Shown: positions 42,397 through 52,495, numbered from the stretch's first letter. The stretch: DNA of 64,000 bases from Candidatus Bartonella washoeensis Sb944nv (GCF_000278135.1 NZ_JH725024.1:78434-142433); one strand, 5' to 3'. Notes: generated from the sequence alone by a model not told the origin. Made by a program: numbers and translations.

Positions 42397-42822
42397 AAAT
42401 ATTCCTTACTGCTCCTATAAACATTTGTTTATAGGAATAGAAAGTCAAGCAGAAGGCGCATATTTGCATCTATTTGATGATATTATTTTATGATAATATA
42501 AAAAACTAAGCGATAAAGAACGAGCAATACACACCCCGCTATAATAATAAAATATAGTTTTTTGCAGCATAACTTCATATAAAAATTTATTGTGCCTTTG
42601 TATTTTAACGAGTAACAATTGCTCACATATGTTACCAGCACATTAGAATATAATGACTTCTCCTGCGAAAGATATACAATCAAAGGTCTGGACTCTTTTT
42701 TGTCTCAGATGTGATTAACGAAGTCCTTGTAATGGGCATGTAATTCCCTTTTTTGAAAAACAAACAACATAACATCCCCAATATTTTCTAAGATTCAAGG
42801 CAAGGTAAACAAACAAGCAATG
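42397..42822. other. Intergenic region without recognised features
   Basis: About 425 AT-rich bases between the ArsR-like gene and the end of ettA. Small frames here lack ribosome sites and known content. Confidence 0.45.
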
Positions 42823-44472
42823 CTAGCGTGTAAGCGGCTTATAACTCCCACGCTTTGGATTAAGAGCGTCTGCACCAAAACGGCGGATCTTATCAGCCTC
42901 ATATTCTGCAAAATTACCTTCAAACCACTCTACATGCCCATCTCCTTCAAAGGCCAAAATATGCGTTGCCAATCGATCAAGAAACATACGATCGTGTGAT
43001 ATGATAACCGCGCAACCAGCAAAGCTTTCCAATGCATCTTCCAATGCACCTAATGTTTCAGTATCAAGGTCATTGGTCGGTTCATCAAGGAGAAGAACAT
43101 TGCCTCCCTCCTTTAAAAGCTTAGCCAAATGCACGCGATTGCGCTGCCCTCCTGATAAATTCGCTACCTTTTGTTGTTGATCTGCACCCTTGAAATTAAA
43201 AGCACCGCAATAAGCGCGGCTATTCATCTCATATTTTCCTAACTTAATAATGCCATTCCCACCAGAAATTTCCTCCCAGACGGTTTTATCACCTGCCAAT
43301 GAATCGCGACTCTGATCAACGTAACTCATATGGGCAGTTTCGCCGATGCGTATTTGCCCTGAATCTGGTTGTTCCTGCCCCGTCAACATTTTAAACAAAG
43401 TAGATTTTCCCATACCATTAGCACCAATGACTCCAACAATTCCACCGGCAGGAAGCTTGAAAGAAAGACTATCAATTAACACACGCTCTCCATATGCCTT
43501 AGAAAGATTATCAACTTCAATGACAACCTGTCCCAATCTTTCTCCAATAGGAATAATAATTTGTGCATCTCCAGGACGACGCTCATGTGCAGCCCGAACC
43601 AACTCATCATACGCCTTAACCCGCGCTTTTGACTTTGCTTGTCGCCCTTTTGGACTAGAAGCTATCCATTCTTTTTCGCGTGACAACGCACGCTGACGAG
43701 CAGCCTCTTCACGCCCTTCCTGAGCCAAACGTTTGGCTTTAGCCCCCAAATAGGCAGAATAATTCCCCTCATAAGGAATGCCTTTACCGCGGTCTAATTC
43801 TAAAATCCATCCTGTTACATTGTCGAGAAAATAACGGTCATGCGTCACCAAAAGCACCGCACCAGGATATTCACGCAGATGCCTTTCAAGCCAAGCTGTA
43901 GTTTCAGCATCCAAATGGTTTGTAGGTTCATCCAAAAGTAATAGATCAGGTTTCGACAAAAGCAATTTACAAAGTGCAACACGCCGCTTTTCGCCTCCTG
44001 AAAGTTTTGTCACATCCTCATTCGCTGGTGGACAACCAAGAGCAGTCATAGCCATTTCTACTTGACTCTCTAAATCCCAAAGATTTTGACTGTCGATGAT
44101 ATCCTGAAGGCGCGCACTTTCATCAGCCGTTTCTTCACTATAATTCATCATCAATTCATTATAGCGCTCCAGAATTGCCTGCTTATCGGCAACACCTTCC
44201 ATCACATTGCCACGCACATCTTGACTTGTATTCAGAATAGGCTCTTGCGGAAGGTAGCCACAACGTGCCCCCTCAGAAAGCCACGCTTCTCCGGTATATT
44301 CCTTATCTAGCCCAGCCATAATACGTAAAATGGTTGATTTACCTGCACCATTCGGTCCTAAAATACCGATTTTTGCATCTGGATAAAAAGACAGATGAAT
44401 ATTTTCCAAAATTCTTTTATTCCCGTAAGCCTTGGTGAGCCCAGCCATGTGATAGATAAATTGACGTGCCAT
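42823..44472 (-). CDS. ettA: ABC-F ATPase EttA, energy-dependent translational throttle
   Basis: A 549-residue soluble tandem ABC ATPase that binds the ribosomal E site and gates early elongation by ADP/ATP level. First cassette: GPNGAGKST, LSGGEKRRVALCKLLLSK, LLLDEPTNHLD. Second cassette: GANGMGKST, LSGGQRNRVHLAKLL, LLLDEPTNDLD. The inter-domain P-site tRNA interaction motif region (GIPYEGNYSAYLGAKAKRL) and the arm are present. Length matches EttA rather than Uup or YheS. Directly upstream of the start lies an 18-bp tandem repeat. Confidence 0.94.
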   Translation of the reverse strand: MARQFIYHMAGLTKAYGNKRILENIHLSFYPDAKIGILGPNGAGKSTILRIMAGLDKEYTGEAWLSEGARCGYLPQEPILNTSQDVRGNVMEGVADKQAILERYNELMMNYSEETADESARLQDIIDSQNLWDLESQVEMAMTALGCPPANEDVTKLSGGEKRRVALCKLLLSKPDLLLLDEPTNHLDAETTAWLERHLREYPGAVLLVTHDRYFLDNVTGWILELDRGKGIPYEGNYSAYLGAKAKRLAQEGREEAARQRALSREKEWIASSPKGRQAKSKARVKAYDELVRAAHERRPGDAQIIIPIGERLGQVVIEVDNLSKAYGERVLIDSLSFKLPAGGIVGVIGANGMGKSTLFKMLTGQEQPDSGQIRIGETAHMSYVDQSRDSLAGDKTVWEEISGGNGIIKLGKYEMNSRAYCGAFNFKGADQQQKVANLSGGQRNRVHLAKLLKEGGNVLLLDEPTNDLDTETLGALEDALESFAGCAVIISHDRMFLDRLATHILAFEGDGHVEWFEGNFAEYEADKIRRFGADALNPKRGSYKPLTR

Positions 44473-44482
44473 AAATTTCTCT

Positions 44483-44518
44483 TTTATTGTGCAGTATTAG
44501 TTTATTGTGCAGTATTAG
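44483..44518. repeat. Two perfect tandem copies of an 18-bp unit in the ettA leader
   Basis: TTTATTGTGCAGTATTAG occurs at 44483-44500 and again at 44501-44518. The array ends 10 bases before the ettA start codon, so it lies in the 5' leader or core promoter. Confidence 0.9.
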
Positions 44519-44653
44519 GGGTTAAGACTTTGAAAAAGACCGCTTTCGCTTTTCCTAAATTTTGGATAAGCAACACTTATGTTGAATGCAAGAGCTTTTC
44601 ATTCTAATATTGATATATTTTTTCTAATCTCACAAGCCCCACTATGGTTCTGA

Positions 44654-45190
44654 ATGCAAAAAAACGCACCTTCGAAAAATAAAAAACAAACCTTTTTAGC
44701 TGTACCCGAAACATGTTATCAAACGTCGTTTCTTTTTTCCACACCAGATATAAAGCTATGTTTTTATCGCATCAAACCGACTTATCAATGCAAGAGTGCA
44801 CCCCCAGGAAAATCTATTCTCTATGCCCCCTCTTTTCTTGCTTTTTGGGCGCTACATTATGCTGTAGAAAACCCCCATCTCTTTTCATCGCTTTTGTGTC
44901 ACGGAAGACAATGGACTTCACCTCTTGCCTTGATGTGGCTTAAATTGCATTTACACAATAACCGCCGCCTTATGGGATCTGACGTCCCAAGTCCTATGAT
45001 TACTAAAGCGTTGCACCACCATGTAGCTATTAGTGATTACAGTGCACTCCCCATAGGCATGTGGTTACAATTTGTAAAAAACTATAAAACCAATTGTAAA
45101 AACTTATCTATTCCTCTCTTTTGGCTTGATAATTATACAAATAATAACGATATCTACCGAATTATCTCAAAATTTCAAGACGAAACATAG
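44654..45190 (+). CDS. Hypothetical protein upstream of pncA
   Basis: A 178-residue soluble protein with no family I recognise. No signal peptide or clear membrane helix. It contains LYAPSFLAFWALHYAVENPHL, ALMWLKLHLHNNRRLMGSDV and SDYSALPIGMWLQFVKNY, rich in aromatic residues and His, and looks like a folded alpha-rich protein. It is 47 bases upstream of pncA on the same strand and may be co-transcribed. The ribosome site is weak. Divergent from ettA. Confidence 0.55.
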   Translation: MQKNAPSKNKKQTFLAVPETCYQTSFLFSTPDIKLCFYRIKPTYQCKSAPPGKSILYAPSFLAFWALHYAVENPHLFSSLLCHGRQWTSPLALMWLKLHLHNNRRLMGSDVPSPMITKALHHHVAISDYSALPIGMWLQFVKNYKTNCKNLSIPLFWLDNYTNNNDIYRIISKFQDET

Positions 45191-45237
45191 TCTTTAAAAG
45201 CTACCACAAAACATAAATCTCCTACAGGAATATATTA

Positions 45238-45846
45238 ATGGAAAAAAAAGCCTTGATTGTCATTGATGTCCAAAATGACTTTCTACCAGGTGGAGCACTT
45301 GCAGTACCACAAAGTGATATAATTTTACCTGCTGTCAATAATCTCATAGGTCATTTTGATCATGTCATTTTAACCCAAGACTGGCACCCCAAAAACCATT
45401 GCAGCTTCGCTTCTTCCTACCCTGGAAAAACGCCCTATGATACAGTCAACCTTGACTACGGTCCACAAATACTTTGGCCTGATCATTGCATACAAGGAAC
45501 ACAAGGGGCAGAGTTTCACACATCTCTCAGAGTTGAAAAAGCACAACTTATCCTTCGAAAAGGTTATAATCAAAAAATTGACAGCTATTCTGCCTTTTTT
45601 GAGAATGATCAAAAAACACCAACAGGTCTACAAGTTTATCTCAAAGAAAATGGTTTTACAAAACTAGCTATGTGCGGCTTAGCAACCGATTTTTGTGTCG
45701 GATTTTCTGCACTTCATGCCATCCAATGCGGCTTTAAAGTGAGCGTTTCATTAAATGCCTGTGCTGGTATTGATCTAAACGGATCACTTAACACTATGCT
45801 TAAAACGATGAACGAATCCGGTATAGAACTCTTAATGGCTTCTTAA
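45238..45846 (+). CDS. pncA: Nicotinamidase
   Basis: A 202-residue isochorismatase-fold enzyme converting nicotinamide to nicotinate for NAD salvage. The catalytic triad can be placed at Asp10 (VIDVQNDF), Lys108 (LRKGYNQ) and Cys153 (GLATDFCVGFSA); metal ligands D48, H50 (TQDWHPKNH) and H83 (PDHCIQG) are present. ATG 45238 follows AGGAATAT. Length is normal and the gene intact; it belongs with the hypothetical gene 47 bases upstream. Confidence 0.95.
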   Translation: MEKKALIVIDVQNDFLPGGALAVPQSDIILPAVNNLIGHFDHVILTQDWHPKNHCSFASSYPGKTPYDTVNLDYGPQILWPDHCIQGTQGAEFHTSLRVEKAQLILRKGYNQKIDSYSAFFENDQKTPTGLQVYLKENGFTKLAMCGLATDFCVGFSALHAIQCGFKVSVSLNACAGIDLNGSLNTMLKTMNESGIELLMAS

Positions 45847-45883
45847 AACACTCTCTTTCGCCCTGCTGTTGCAAGCTTTCAAC

Positions 45884-46936
45884 TTACTTGGAAACAACAT
45901 GTTTACTCAAGTGATGACGCTTAAAGCGAAGAGAAGAATAAAACGCCATTCCAATAATACAAACTCCCATAAGTCCTGTTAATACTTCAGGAACTGATAT
46001 AATCGTTTGCAAATACATAATCACTGCGAGTACCAAAATCGCATAAAAAGCGCCATGCTCTAAATAACGATAATGCAACAACGTCCCTGCTTCAACCAAC
46101 ATAATCGTCATAGAACGAACGTAAAATGCACCTATACCAAGACCAATCGCGATAATAAAAAGGTTGTGTGAAAAGGCAAAAGCACCAACAACACCATCGA
46201 AAGAAAAACTAGCATCTAAAACTTCTAGATAAAGAAATGCACCTGCCCCCCCCTTAGCGACAGGAGTTAAAGTTGTTTTTGGAGCATCCAAAAGCGAACC
46301 GACGGCTTCAACACTTATAAACGTCAAAAGTCCATAAAGGGCAGCAAGTAAAAAAGTCATTTTATCTTCTGTTACAATCTGCCCTGAAAAAAATAATATC
46401 ACAATCAAAACAATTGCAATATCAATCCCAACAAGTGCCCCAAGCTTTTGAGCTGATTTCTCTATAAAAGCGAGCCAATGCACCTCTTTTTCAGGGTCCA
46501 AAAAATATTTCAACCCAACCATCATGAGAAAAGTTCCCCCAAAAGCAGCAATACCTACATGAGCATCCGTTAAAATTGCAGCATACTGATGTGGCTCCCA
46601 TATTGCTAATTTTACTGCTGCAATTGGATTAATCCAAACAGCAACAGCAACTATCAACAACGGAAAAATAATCCGCATCCCAAATACTGCTATTAAAATA
46701 CCCCATACCAGAAAACGACGGCGCCATAACGGATCCATCCTTCCAAGAACACGCGCATTGATAATAGAATTATCAAAAGATAAAGAAATTTCCAAAATTC
46801 CTAAAACACAGCAAATGAAAAAATATTTAAGAAAACCGGCAGCACTTTCTGTTTCAAACCAACCAATAGCTCCTCCTAGAAAGACGCCAACAATTGTGTA
46901 AAAAAAAGCCCATCTAAAATAGCCTAATAAGGCCAT
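45884..46936 (-). CDS. DUF475 family integral membrane protein (TerC-like)
   Basis: A 350-residue protein with about nine membrane helices and the DUF475 pattern: LGILEISLSFDNSIINARVLG with the conserved Asp, then FLDPEKEVHWLAFIEK, LDASFSFDGVVGAFAFSHNLFIIAIGLGIGAFYVRS, and HGAFYAILVLAVIMYL. Paired acidic membrane residues as in TerC-type proteins suggest metal-ion transport or resistance, but the function of DUF475 is not established. The ATG at 46936 is favoured over 46942 because GAGGA sits six bases before it. Confidence 0.88.
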   Translation of the reverse strand: MALLGYFRWAFFYTIVGVFLGGAIGWFETESAAGFLKYFFICCVLGILEISLSFDNSIINARVLGRMDPLWRRRFLVWGILIAVFGMRIIFPLLIVAVAVWINPIAAVKLAIWEPHQYAAILTDAHVGIAAFGGTFLMMVGLKYFLDPEKEVHWLAFIEKSAQKLGALVGIDIAIVLIVILFFSGQIVTEDKMTFLLAALYGLLTFISVEAVGSLLDAPKTTLTPVAKGGAGAFLYLEVLDASFSFDGVVGAFAFSHNLFIIAIGLGIGAFYVRSMTIMLVEAGTLLHYRYLEHGAFYAILVLAVIMYLQTIISVPEVLTGLMGVCIIGMAFYSSLRFKRHHLSKHVVSK

Positions 46937-47194
46937 GATCATTCCTCGAAATTTATTTCTTCAAATTCATACGCTGCGCAAATCGAAAGATTGTATCTAT
47001 TAATGCAAAAAGAAACAGAATATACATGGCGAACTCATATGCAATCTTCTTCAAAAAAAACAAGAGAAGAATCGGTAAGCTCATCTTTCATCTAAAATGA
47101 ATACCAGTCTTAAATAATATACAACAGAACAAGTCAAAAATCACTTTTTATCCACTAAAATTAAAAAAATAAAGAAAAATAAAAGCTATAAATA
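46937..47194. other. AT-rich intergenic region at the left edge of the decayed element
   Basis: The spacer between the DUF475 gene and the XRE regulator totals about 345 bases. It holds the regulator's likely promoter at its right end and nothing else I recognise. Confidence 0.4.
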
Positions 47195-47222
47195 TTGACA
47201 TTACATCATGAGTTATTAATAC
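47195..47222 (+). promoter_or_regulatory. Likely sigma-70 promoter of the XRE gene
   Basis: TTGACA at 47195-47200 is followed after 16 bases by TAATAC at 47217-47222, about 60 bases before the start codon of the regulator at 47282. Confidence 0.45.
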
Positions 47223-47281
47223 ATAGTGTGCCTTTATAGGTTAAAGCTTATACCATGATGATTTACTGAGGGAGATAATTC

Positions 47282-47824
47282 ATGGCACGTCCTGAAACTG
47301 AATCGAAAACTATATTTGGAAAACGTTTACGTTATGTACGCCTTGCGTTAGGGGATCCATCACGTGAAACATTAGCCAAAAATTTTAGCATGACAAAAAA
47401 CTCCATCGCTTTTTATGAGCGTGGGGAAAGAGAACCTAATCTTAGTGTCTTACAAACATATCGCACGTTGTACGGTGTCAATATTAATTGGCTTTTAACT
47501 GGACAAGGAAAAATGTTTGATACTGAATATAATAAAGGTGACTTTGACTGGAACTATTTTATAAAAAAAATTGAAGGGCTTGAAGAAATCCTTGCCAACA
47601 ATAGTGATCGTAGCGAAAAACTAAATCAAGAAAAAATCGACAGCTCTTATGAAAAGTTGCAGCAATATTTATCAAAACAGGGCTCATCTAATGGGCCCAC
47701 CCCAAAAGCCGCAACCTCTCTGATTGATATGAAGGCAAAAATGGCCAACTCCTATGCCCTTAGCTTGTTCATCGATTTACTCATTCGAAGTATATCACAA
47801 AAAGAGGTTATCGCTAATCAATAA
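47282..47824 (+). CDS. XRE-family transcriptional regulator (phage-repressor-like)
   Basis: A 180-residue protein with an N-terminal helix-turn-helix (residues ~12-75: KRLRYVRLALGDPSRETLAK, SMTKNSIAFYERGEREPNLS) and the phrase GVNINWLLTGQGKMF, common at the end of this domain in phage regulators. The C-terminal ~100 residues are helical and charged (GLEEILANNSDRSEKLNQEK) without a LexA-type peptidase dyad that I can see, so RecA-dependent self-cleavage is unlikely. GGGAGAT precedes the ATG by eight bases. It probably controls genes of the surrounding element. Confidence 0.88.
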   Translation: MARPETESKTIFGKRLRYVRLALGDPSRETLAKNFSMTKNSIAFYERGEREPNLSVLQTYRTLYGVNINWLLTGQGKMFDTEYNKGDFDWNYFIKKIEGLEEILANNSDRSEKLNQEKIDSSYEKLQQYLSKQGSSNGPTPKAATSLIDMKAKMANSYALSLFIDLLIRSISQKEVIANQ

Positions 47825-48235
47825 CGTCCATATTAAAAGGAACGACAGAACAGGCACAAACTTTATCAGTAGGAAAAAAGTAGGAGCAATTCTTTCATTA
47901 CTGATAAAGTTTTGTATGCCGTATAAATTTATATTTATAGTAAAAATTTAATACATACGCCTTTTACAAAGAAAATTTTCCTACTATAAATATAAATACT
48001 AGGATATAAAAATTAAAAAAATATCATTTAAAGTATAAAATACCTATTTATACCTTATTGACAATAAATATTTTCTTGTTACAAAATATAAATCTCATAG
48101 AAATTATTTTTTGAGATTAAAAAAATAAAGGACATATATTGACTACTTACTGTGGAGACATACTTTAAATACTCATAGTCAGAGGGGTTGAATATTTATC
48201 CTGCAAATTATCGGCTATTTTATGAGGTAGGAAGC
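47825..48235. other. AT-rich spacer
   Basis: About 410 very AT-rich bases with no supportable gene. Confidence 0.4.
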
Positions 48236-48415
48236 ATGTATTTTGAGGTGTTTCAAGGGGTTCACAATCAATGGTACTGGCGTCTAATCTCTGGAGATGA
48301 ACAAAAAATTGCTTTTTCCAGTAAAGGTTATCCAACAAAGCAAGATATTCTAACAAATATTGAGCAGATAAAAGAAATTACGCATAAAGCCCTTATTAGA
48401 GAGCTAAAACCTTAA
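48236..48415 (+). CDS. DUF1508 (YegP-like) small protein
   Basis: A 59-residue protein beginning MYFEVFQGVHNQWYWRLIS and continuing IAFSSKGYPTKQDILTNIEQIK, the one-repeat DUF1508 pattern (aromatic-rich strand, W-x-W-R-L, then a YxxK..N-I helix). The function of the family is unknown. I start at ATG 48236 with GAGGTAGGA upstream instead of the TTG at 48188, which would add residues not found in relatives. Small intact gene in the decayed element. Confidence 0.8.
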   Translation: MYFEVFQGVHNQWYWRLISGDEQKIAFSSKGYPTKQDILTNIEQIKEITHKALIRELKP

Positions 48416-50441
48416 CGTTCTTCACCATTAAGTTAGAAAAATCTACTTTTATATTTTGAACTTAACATCACACTTTGATGTTGGATAAAGGGGAAAGAAT
48501 TTTGTTTTCTGACAGTAGAAAACAGGAAAAAGTTTTTGTATAGTTTCTCGTATACCTCAAAAAACTACAAGGTAGAACTTCTCATGCATGCTATCCTATC
48601 TCCAAACCGGCAATCAAACTGCTATTAAATTTATCAACCAGCAGCACACAATATTTTTGCTATACTTTCAGTTTATCAACCTTTTTGAATGTTATTCTCT
48701 ACTGTTCTAAAGCAACCAGCATAGCCAAAAGTTATCATCAAATATTACACCCCGAGAATTATATAAGGCTCTCATAAAATATTTACAGCGTGTATTGTAA
48801 CATTGCAGTCGCAAAAAAAGATTCCAATACTCCTCTAATCCGGCAAAATCAAACGTGTAAAGCTGCCTGTGTGAATAAAAAATATCAGAGAAGATTTCTT
48901 ACACAAACTTACAACACAGTTCATCTAATGTTCTAAGAGAAATTATCTCGAAAACCTTTATGGAAAAAAGATATTAAAAAAAATCGGCATTTATCGCGTG
49001 CTCTTGCGCATCGAAGTTTTTAAAACTTCGAGGATAAGAAGAATATGAAAATAATAGAAGTATCATAAAAAATTCTATGGCTAACAATTTATGATTACCA
49101 ATCACTGCTATGCCAACAGTAAAATCTCTCAGCACTTTCTTATAGCGGCACGCATTATAATTGCATCAGAAATGCTGCACTGACTTTAAAATAACCAGCA
49201 TAGAAACCAAACATCGCAACTTGAAGAAAATAAGACTTTGGCTAAATTCTTAGCAAGTTTATTAAAACAGCTCTTAAAGAAAAAATAAACGGATAGACTT
49301 CATGAAAAATGATAAAATTTTGAGTAAACGATAAACAAGCAAAATCAAAAGCCACATTTCTGCAAAAAGCCTACAAACCAAATAAGTTGACATGTCTGGT
49401 CTCCTTCTTTTTAATTCAATGTAAAATTGCCAAAGCAGCTTTTTGATTGTTATCTCGAAGTGTGGGTTCTTTAAAATATATTGCCTTATTATCTCTATCT
49501 TTTGATGCCTTCCCTTTCATAATTTCTTAGTCATCCTAACAAGGACTTTATAAAATATCTGATAATATGGGCACAAAGCCGTTAAGAATCAGCTATAAGC
49601 TGCTACATGAATAGCAACCAAGGTAATGGCACCTCGCTTCAAAATAGACTGCATCAATTCAATCTAATGTCATCATGATTTCTATAAACTATTATTTACA
49701 AATCATATAACGCATCACACCACCTTCAAAGCAGCGTGTTTGAACATTAACCACTCTCTTTATGATGAAATACCCGCATCACAAATCATCCATCCTATTT
49801 TCATAGCTAGATCAAATAGGCAATTATATGCTCCCCTCCGTCCACTTTTTCTCCATTAGTAAAAGAGAAAGATATGTGAAATTACCCCGATATATACTTG
49901 GCATCATCAAAAAGCTTAAACTTTAATGATCATAAAGCAGTTTCATTGATAGTAAATTTTTTGAGGAAAAAAGAGCAGAATTTAGAGCAAAAGCTGAAAG
50001 TCATTATTTTAAACATGCAGCCATATTCATTGATCAACCGAATCTTCCAACAAATGAAGTATTCTTCTTATTACACCAGAAATCCTCCCGCAAAAGCAAT
50101 TCAAATACACAAACATCAATATACTTTAAGAAAACCAATTTGACATTTTACCAAGTAAAAGTAGCCTAAAAAAATAAAGAAAAAATCAATAATCACCATC
50201 AAAAGGACGACAGAACAACACATTGGCGTCACTCTCTGTGCTCGTGTACCCTAAAAGATCATTCATTTGATTTTTATAAAGTTTTAGAGTTGTATTTTTA
50301 CATACGAACCTTAAAAAGCCACAAAGCACGCAACTCCTTACCATACAACACAACTCACTAAATCTTCCAATAATTACAGTGTAGTTTCCTGTCTTTTTTC
50401 TTACCCCTACTGAACTTATATTCGTGAAAAGCTTATAACTC
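48416..50441. other. Two-kilobase decayed region without recognisable genes
   Basis: Both strands are full of stops. An 81-codon frame at 49898-50143 and pieces near 49600-49700 have no recognisable content. The sequence looks like old coding DNA worn down, but I cannot name the source. Confidence 0.45.
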
Positions 50442-50669
50442 TCATTCTCTCATACCTCTTTGACTTATCACGTTCTTTAACAGGCGTGTCATTGAGTTTT
50501 TTTCATCTAATATATTTCTTTCATCTCTCAAATCTTGTATCTTTTCGTAACAATAATAAACGTAATAGAATGGACACAACCTAAAAATTACGAATATGAT
50601 TGTTTTGGCAAATCCCCTGTGTCTTCTGCTTTCGCCTTTCGCTCCCTCTTTCTTTTGTCCAATCATCAT
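50442..50669 (-). CDS. Possible small membrane protein
   Basis: A 75-codon frame: basic N-terminus, one hydrophobic stretch (TIIFVIFRLCPFYYVYYCY) and a charged helical tail (KIQDLRDERNILDEKNSM). This layout recalls the gene at 51083, but no strong ribosome site precedes it and the opposite strand is also open here. I give it low weight. Confidence 0.3.
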   Translation of the reverse strand: MMIGQKKEGAKGESRRHRGFAKTIIFVIFRLCPFYYVYYCYEKIQDLRDERNILDEKNSMTRLLKNVISQRGMRE

Positions 50670-50813
50670 GATCGTTTTTGTTCCTTCACCTCATAAAAAA
50701 CAGACGTCATTCTTTATTATTACTGCCATGGCTATTTATATGCATATTCGTTACAGCTATTTTATCAGCAGATACCTCGTTCTTCCAAAACGTATCACCA
50801 CTCAATATTGTTT

Positions 50814-51064
50814 TTAATAACACATACCACCCCAAACAATTGTATTGTTATAAACTGTAGCTGTATCGTATACACATGCACTATAATGAACTTTGAAATT
50901 GCTACCAACGACTACCTTCCCATAAACCTGAACATTACCAAAAACCATAATTTCACCACAAACCCAACAATCGCCTTTATGATTAAAGTTTACCTCTCTC
51001 GCTCTCCAGCCTCCTAAATTACCTTATATTAACATTTCCAAAGTCTTTTAATGCACAAATCCGA
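50814..51064 (-). pseudogene. Broken phage-type repeat protein, copy A (hexapeptide-like beta-helix repeats)
   Basis: Minus-strand translation gives HRICALKDFGNVNIR, a stop, then in another frame GNLGGWRAREVNFNHKGDCW, VFGNVQVYGKVVVGSN, ACVYDTATVYNNTIVWGG and TAA. The short x-V-Y-G/D-N units look like left-handed beta-helix repeats of a Bartonella/phage protein family that normally begins with (R)ALKDFGNVKKGDLGG-like text. The frame change near 51020 and the early stop make it a remnant. Family function is not known. Confidence 0.55.
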
Positions 51065-51082
51065 TGCAAAATATGGATAAAA

Positions 51083-51397
51083 TTACTTTTCCGCATCATC
51101 TTCCGATTTAATCACTTCCTGATGTTGCTTTATAGTTTCCTCATACTGCTTAATTTGTTGTTTCAGCTTTTCAATCATTTGATCACGTCTTTTAATCACC
51201 ATACTTTGTTCTCTAAGTGCCCTATCCCGTTCTTCAGTCATCTTCATAGAATCCTTTAAGAACTCATGCTTTATTTTTCTTGATTCTTCTTGAAAAGCTT
51301 TAGCTTGATCGTGGTAATATAAAGCAAACCGAAACATAACCCCGCTGAAAAGTAAAACAATAATCACCGCTCCCAATAAAATTTCGTTTAGACTCAT
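51083..51397 (-). CDS. Membrane-anchored coiled-coil protein
   Basis: A 104-residue protein with an N-terminal membrane helix (residues ~7-27, LLGAVIIVLLFSGVMFRFAL) followed by a long charged coiled coil (RKIKHEFLKDSMKMTEERDR, MIEKLKQQIKQYEETIKQH). AAAGGAG lies seven bases before the ATG, so it is probably translated. No family recognised; the layout resembles small phage spanin-like or membrane accessory proteins, but there is no direct evidence for such a role. It sits between the two broken repeat-protein copies. Confidence 0.65.
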   Translation of the reverse strand: MSLNEILLGAVIIVLLFSGVMFRFALYYHDQAKAFQEESRKIKHEFLKDSMKMTEERDRALREQSMVIKRRDQMIEKLKQQIKQYEETIKQHQEVIKSEDDAEK

Positions 51398-51600
51398 TTT
51401 GATCTCCTTTAATTACAATTAAATCAGTCATTTCGACCAATTTGTTTTGTTTCGCCTTCCAGCAAAAAAAGAATGCAATAAGCCACATGTGCCAAGTGTG
51501 ATAAATGACTCTCGGCATCCTTATTCTCTCAACAAAAATCCGCTAATAAAGACGCAAAGCAGCTCAAATCGATACCTTCACGTCAATTGTTTTACTGTAT

Positions 51601-52034
51601 TTATTTACCCAAATGCAAAAACACAACTGATTTCAAAAAAAAACGCCCGATGGAATGATCTCCATCCCCCTTACCTGCATCATTCTTGTTTACCTCTTTT
51701 GCATCATGTAGAATGAAACGACATATATGAATCTCTTCGTCATTGCGAAAATCTTCACAGTCACAAAGCTCAGAATTACAGTAAATTTTACGAATCTTTG
51801 TATAACCGTAAACTAAAGTATTGTCATAAATCTTAGAGTTTTCGAAAATCTCAGCATAATTATAAACTTCCGCATTGCAAAAACACATCCATCCTCGATA
51901 AAGCATTTGCCGCTTGTATCACATTCTACCCAACACTCACTTTTGTGATTAAGAATTTTATGCTCTCTAAAATCATCAAAATCACTTTATTTGAAGTTTC
52001 TAAAGTCTCTTAACGTACGAATATGATACACCAT
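51601..52034 (-). pseudogene. Broken phage-type repeat protein, copy B
   Basis: Starts MVYHIRTLRDFRNFK, a stop, then SDFDDFREHKILNHKSECWV, and after a frame change VFCNAEVYNYAEIFENSKIY and DNTLVYGYTKI. It is homologous to copy A and to the same repeat-protein family (RxLRDFGN start, LNHK..CWV, then V-Y-x-N-A/T units). The 101-codon frame at 51601-51906 is what is left of the C-terminal part and might still be translated, but its start is internal. Confidence 0.55.
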
Positions 52035-52463
52035 CTGACGATGACCCAATTTATTAAAGCAAAAAGAAAGCCAGCACTTTTAGCCTGTGAATTTGTATTT
52101 TTCTACAGCCACGAACCTTTTCCTTAAGGCTGTAAAGCTTTGTTTTGCCCACACAGCACCTTAATGCAAAAACTTTTTACAAATATCGATGCTAGGGTAT
52201 ATCTTGATTTATAATTTCGCTACATATACTATTAAAGTAACATCTTATGAACATACGAATGTGTATTTCCATTTCTGGTCATATGATCCACCCTGTCACA
52301 ATCGTGGAACCAAGCAACAGTTTTTATTGATTCTAATCTGAAAGTGTATGGGGAAATTCCGTTATTAATTAAAAACAACTCTATATCCTTCATAAGCGAA
52401 GAGCTACGCATGGATATTTTCACGCTCCTTTATCATGTATTCTGAGTTCGCGACGCAATATTA

Positions 52464-52475
52464 ACGCTATAGCGT
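52464..52475. promoter_or_regulatory. Palindromic operator candidate before the small XRE gene
   Basis: ACGCTATAGCGT is a perfect 12-bp palindrome; an additional GACGC half-site lies at 52452-52456, repeating the GACGC/GCGTC theme. It ends 20 bases before the ATG of the regulator at 52496, so binding there would block its own transcription or translation start. Confidence 0.5.
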
Positions 52476-52495
52476 CAATGTGTAAAGGTCTAAAA

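Noticed and set aside
42206-42469. 87-codon frame overlapping the start of the ArsR-like gene
   Set aside because: Out of frame with the regulator and rich in rare combinations; shadow frame.
47690-47702. GGGCCCACC as a possible duplicate of the tRNA 3' end (attachment site)
   Set aside because: Only about nine bases match and they lie within the coding sequence of the XRE regulator; chance similarity.
49011-49029. CGAAGTTTT/AAAACTTCG palindrome as a terminator
   Set aside because: The arms leave a loop too small to form fully, no T-run follows, and no gene lies upstream.
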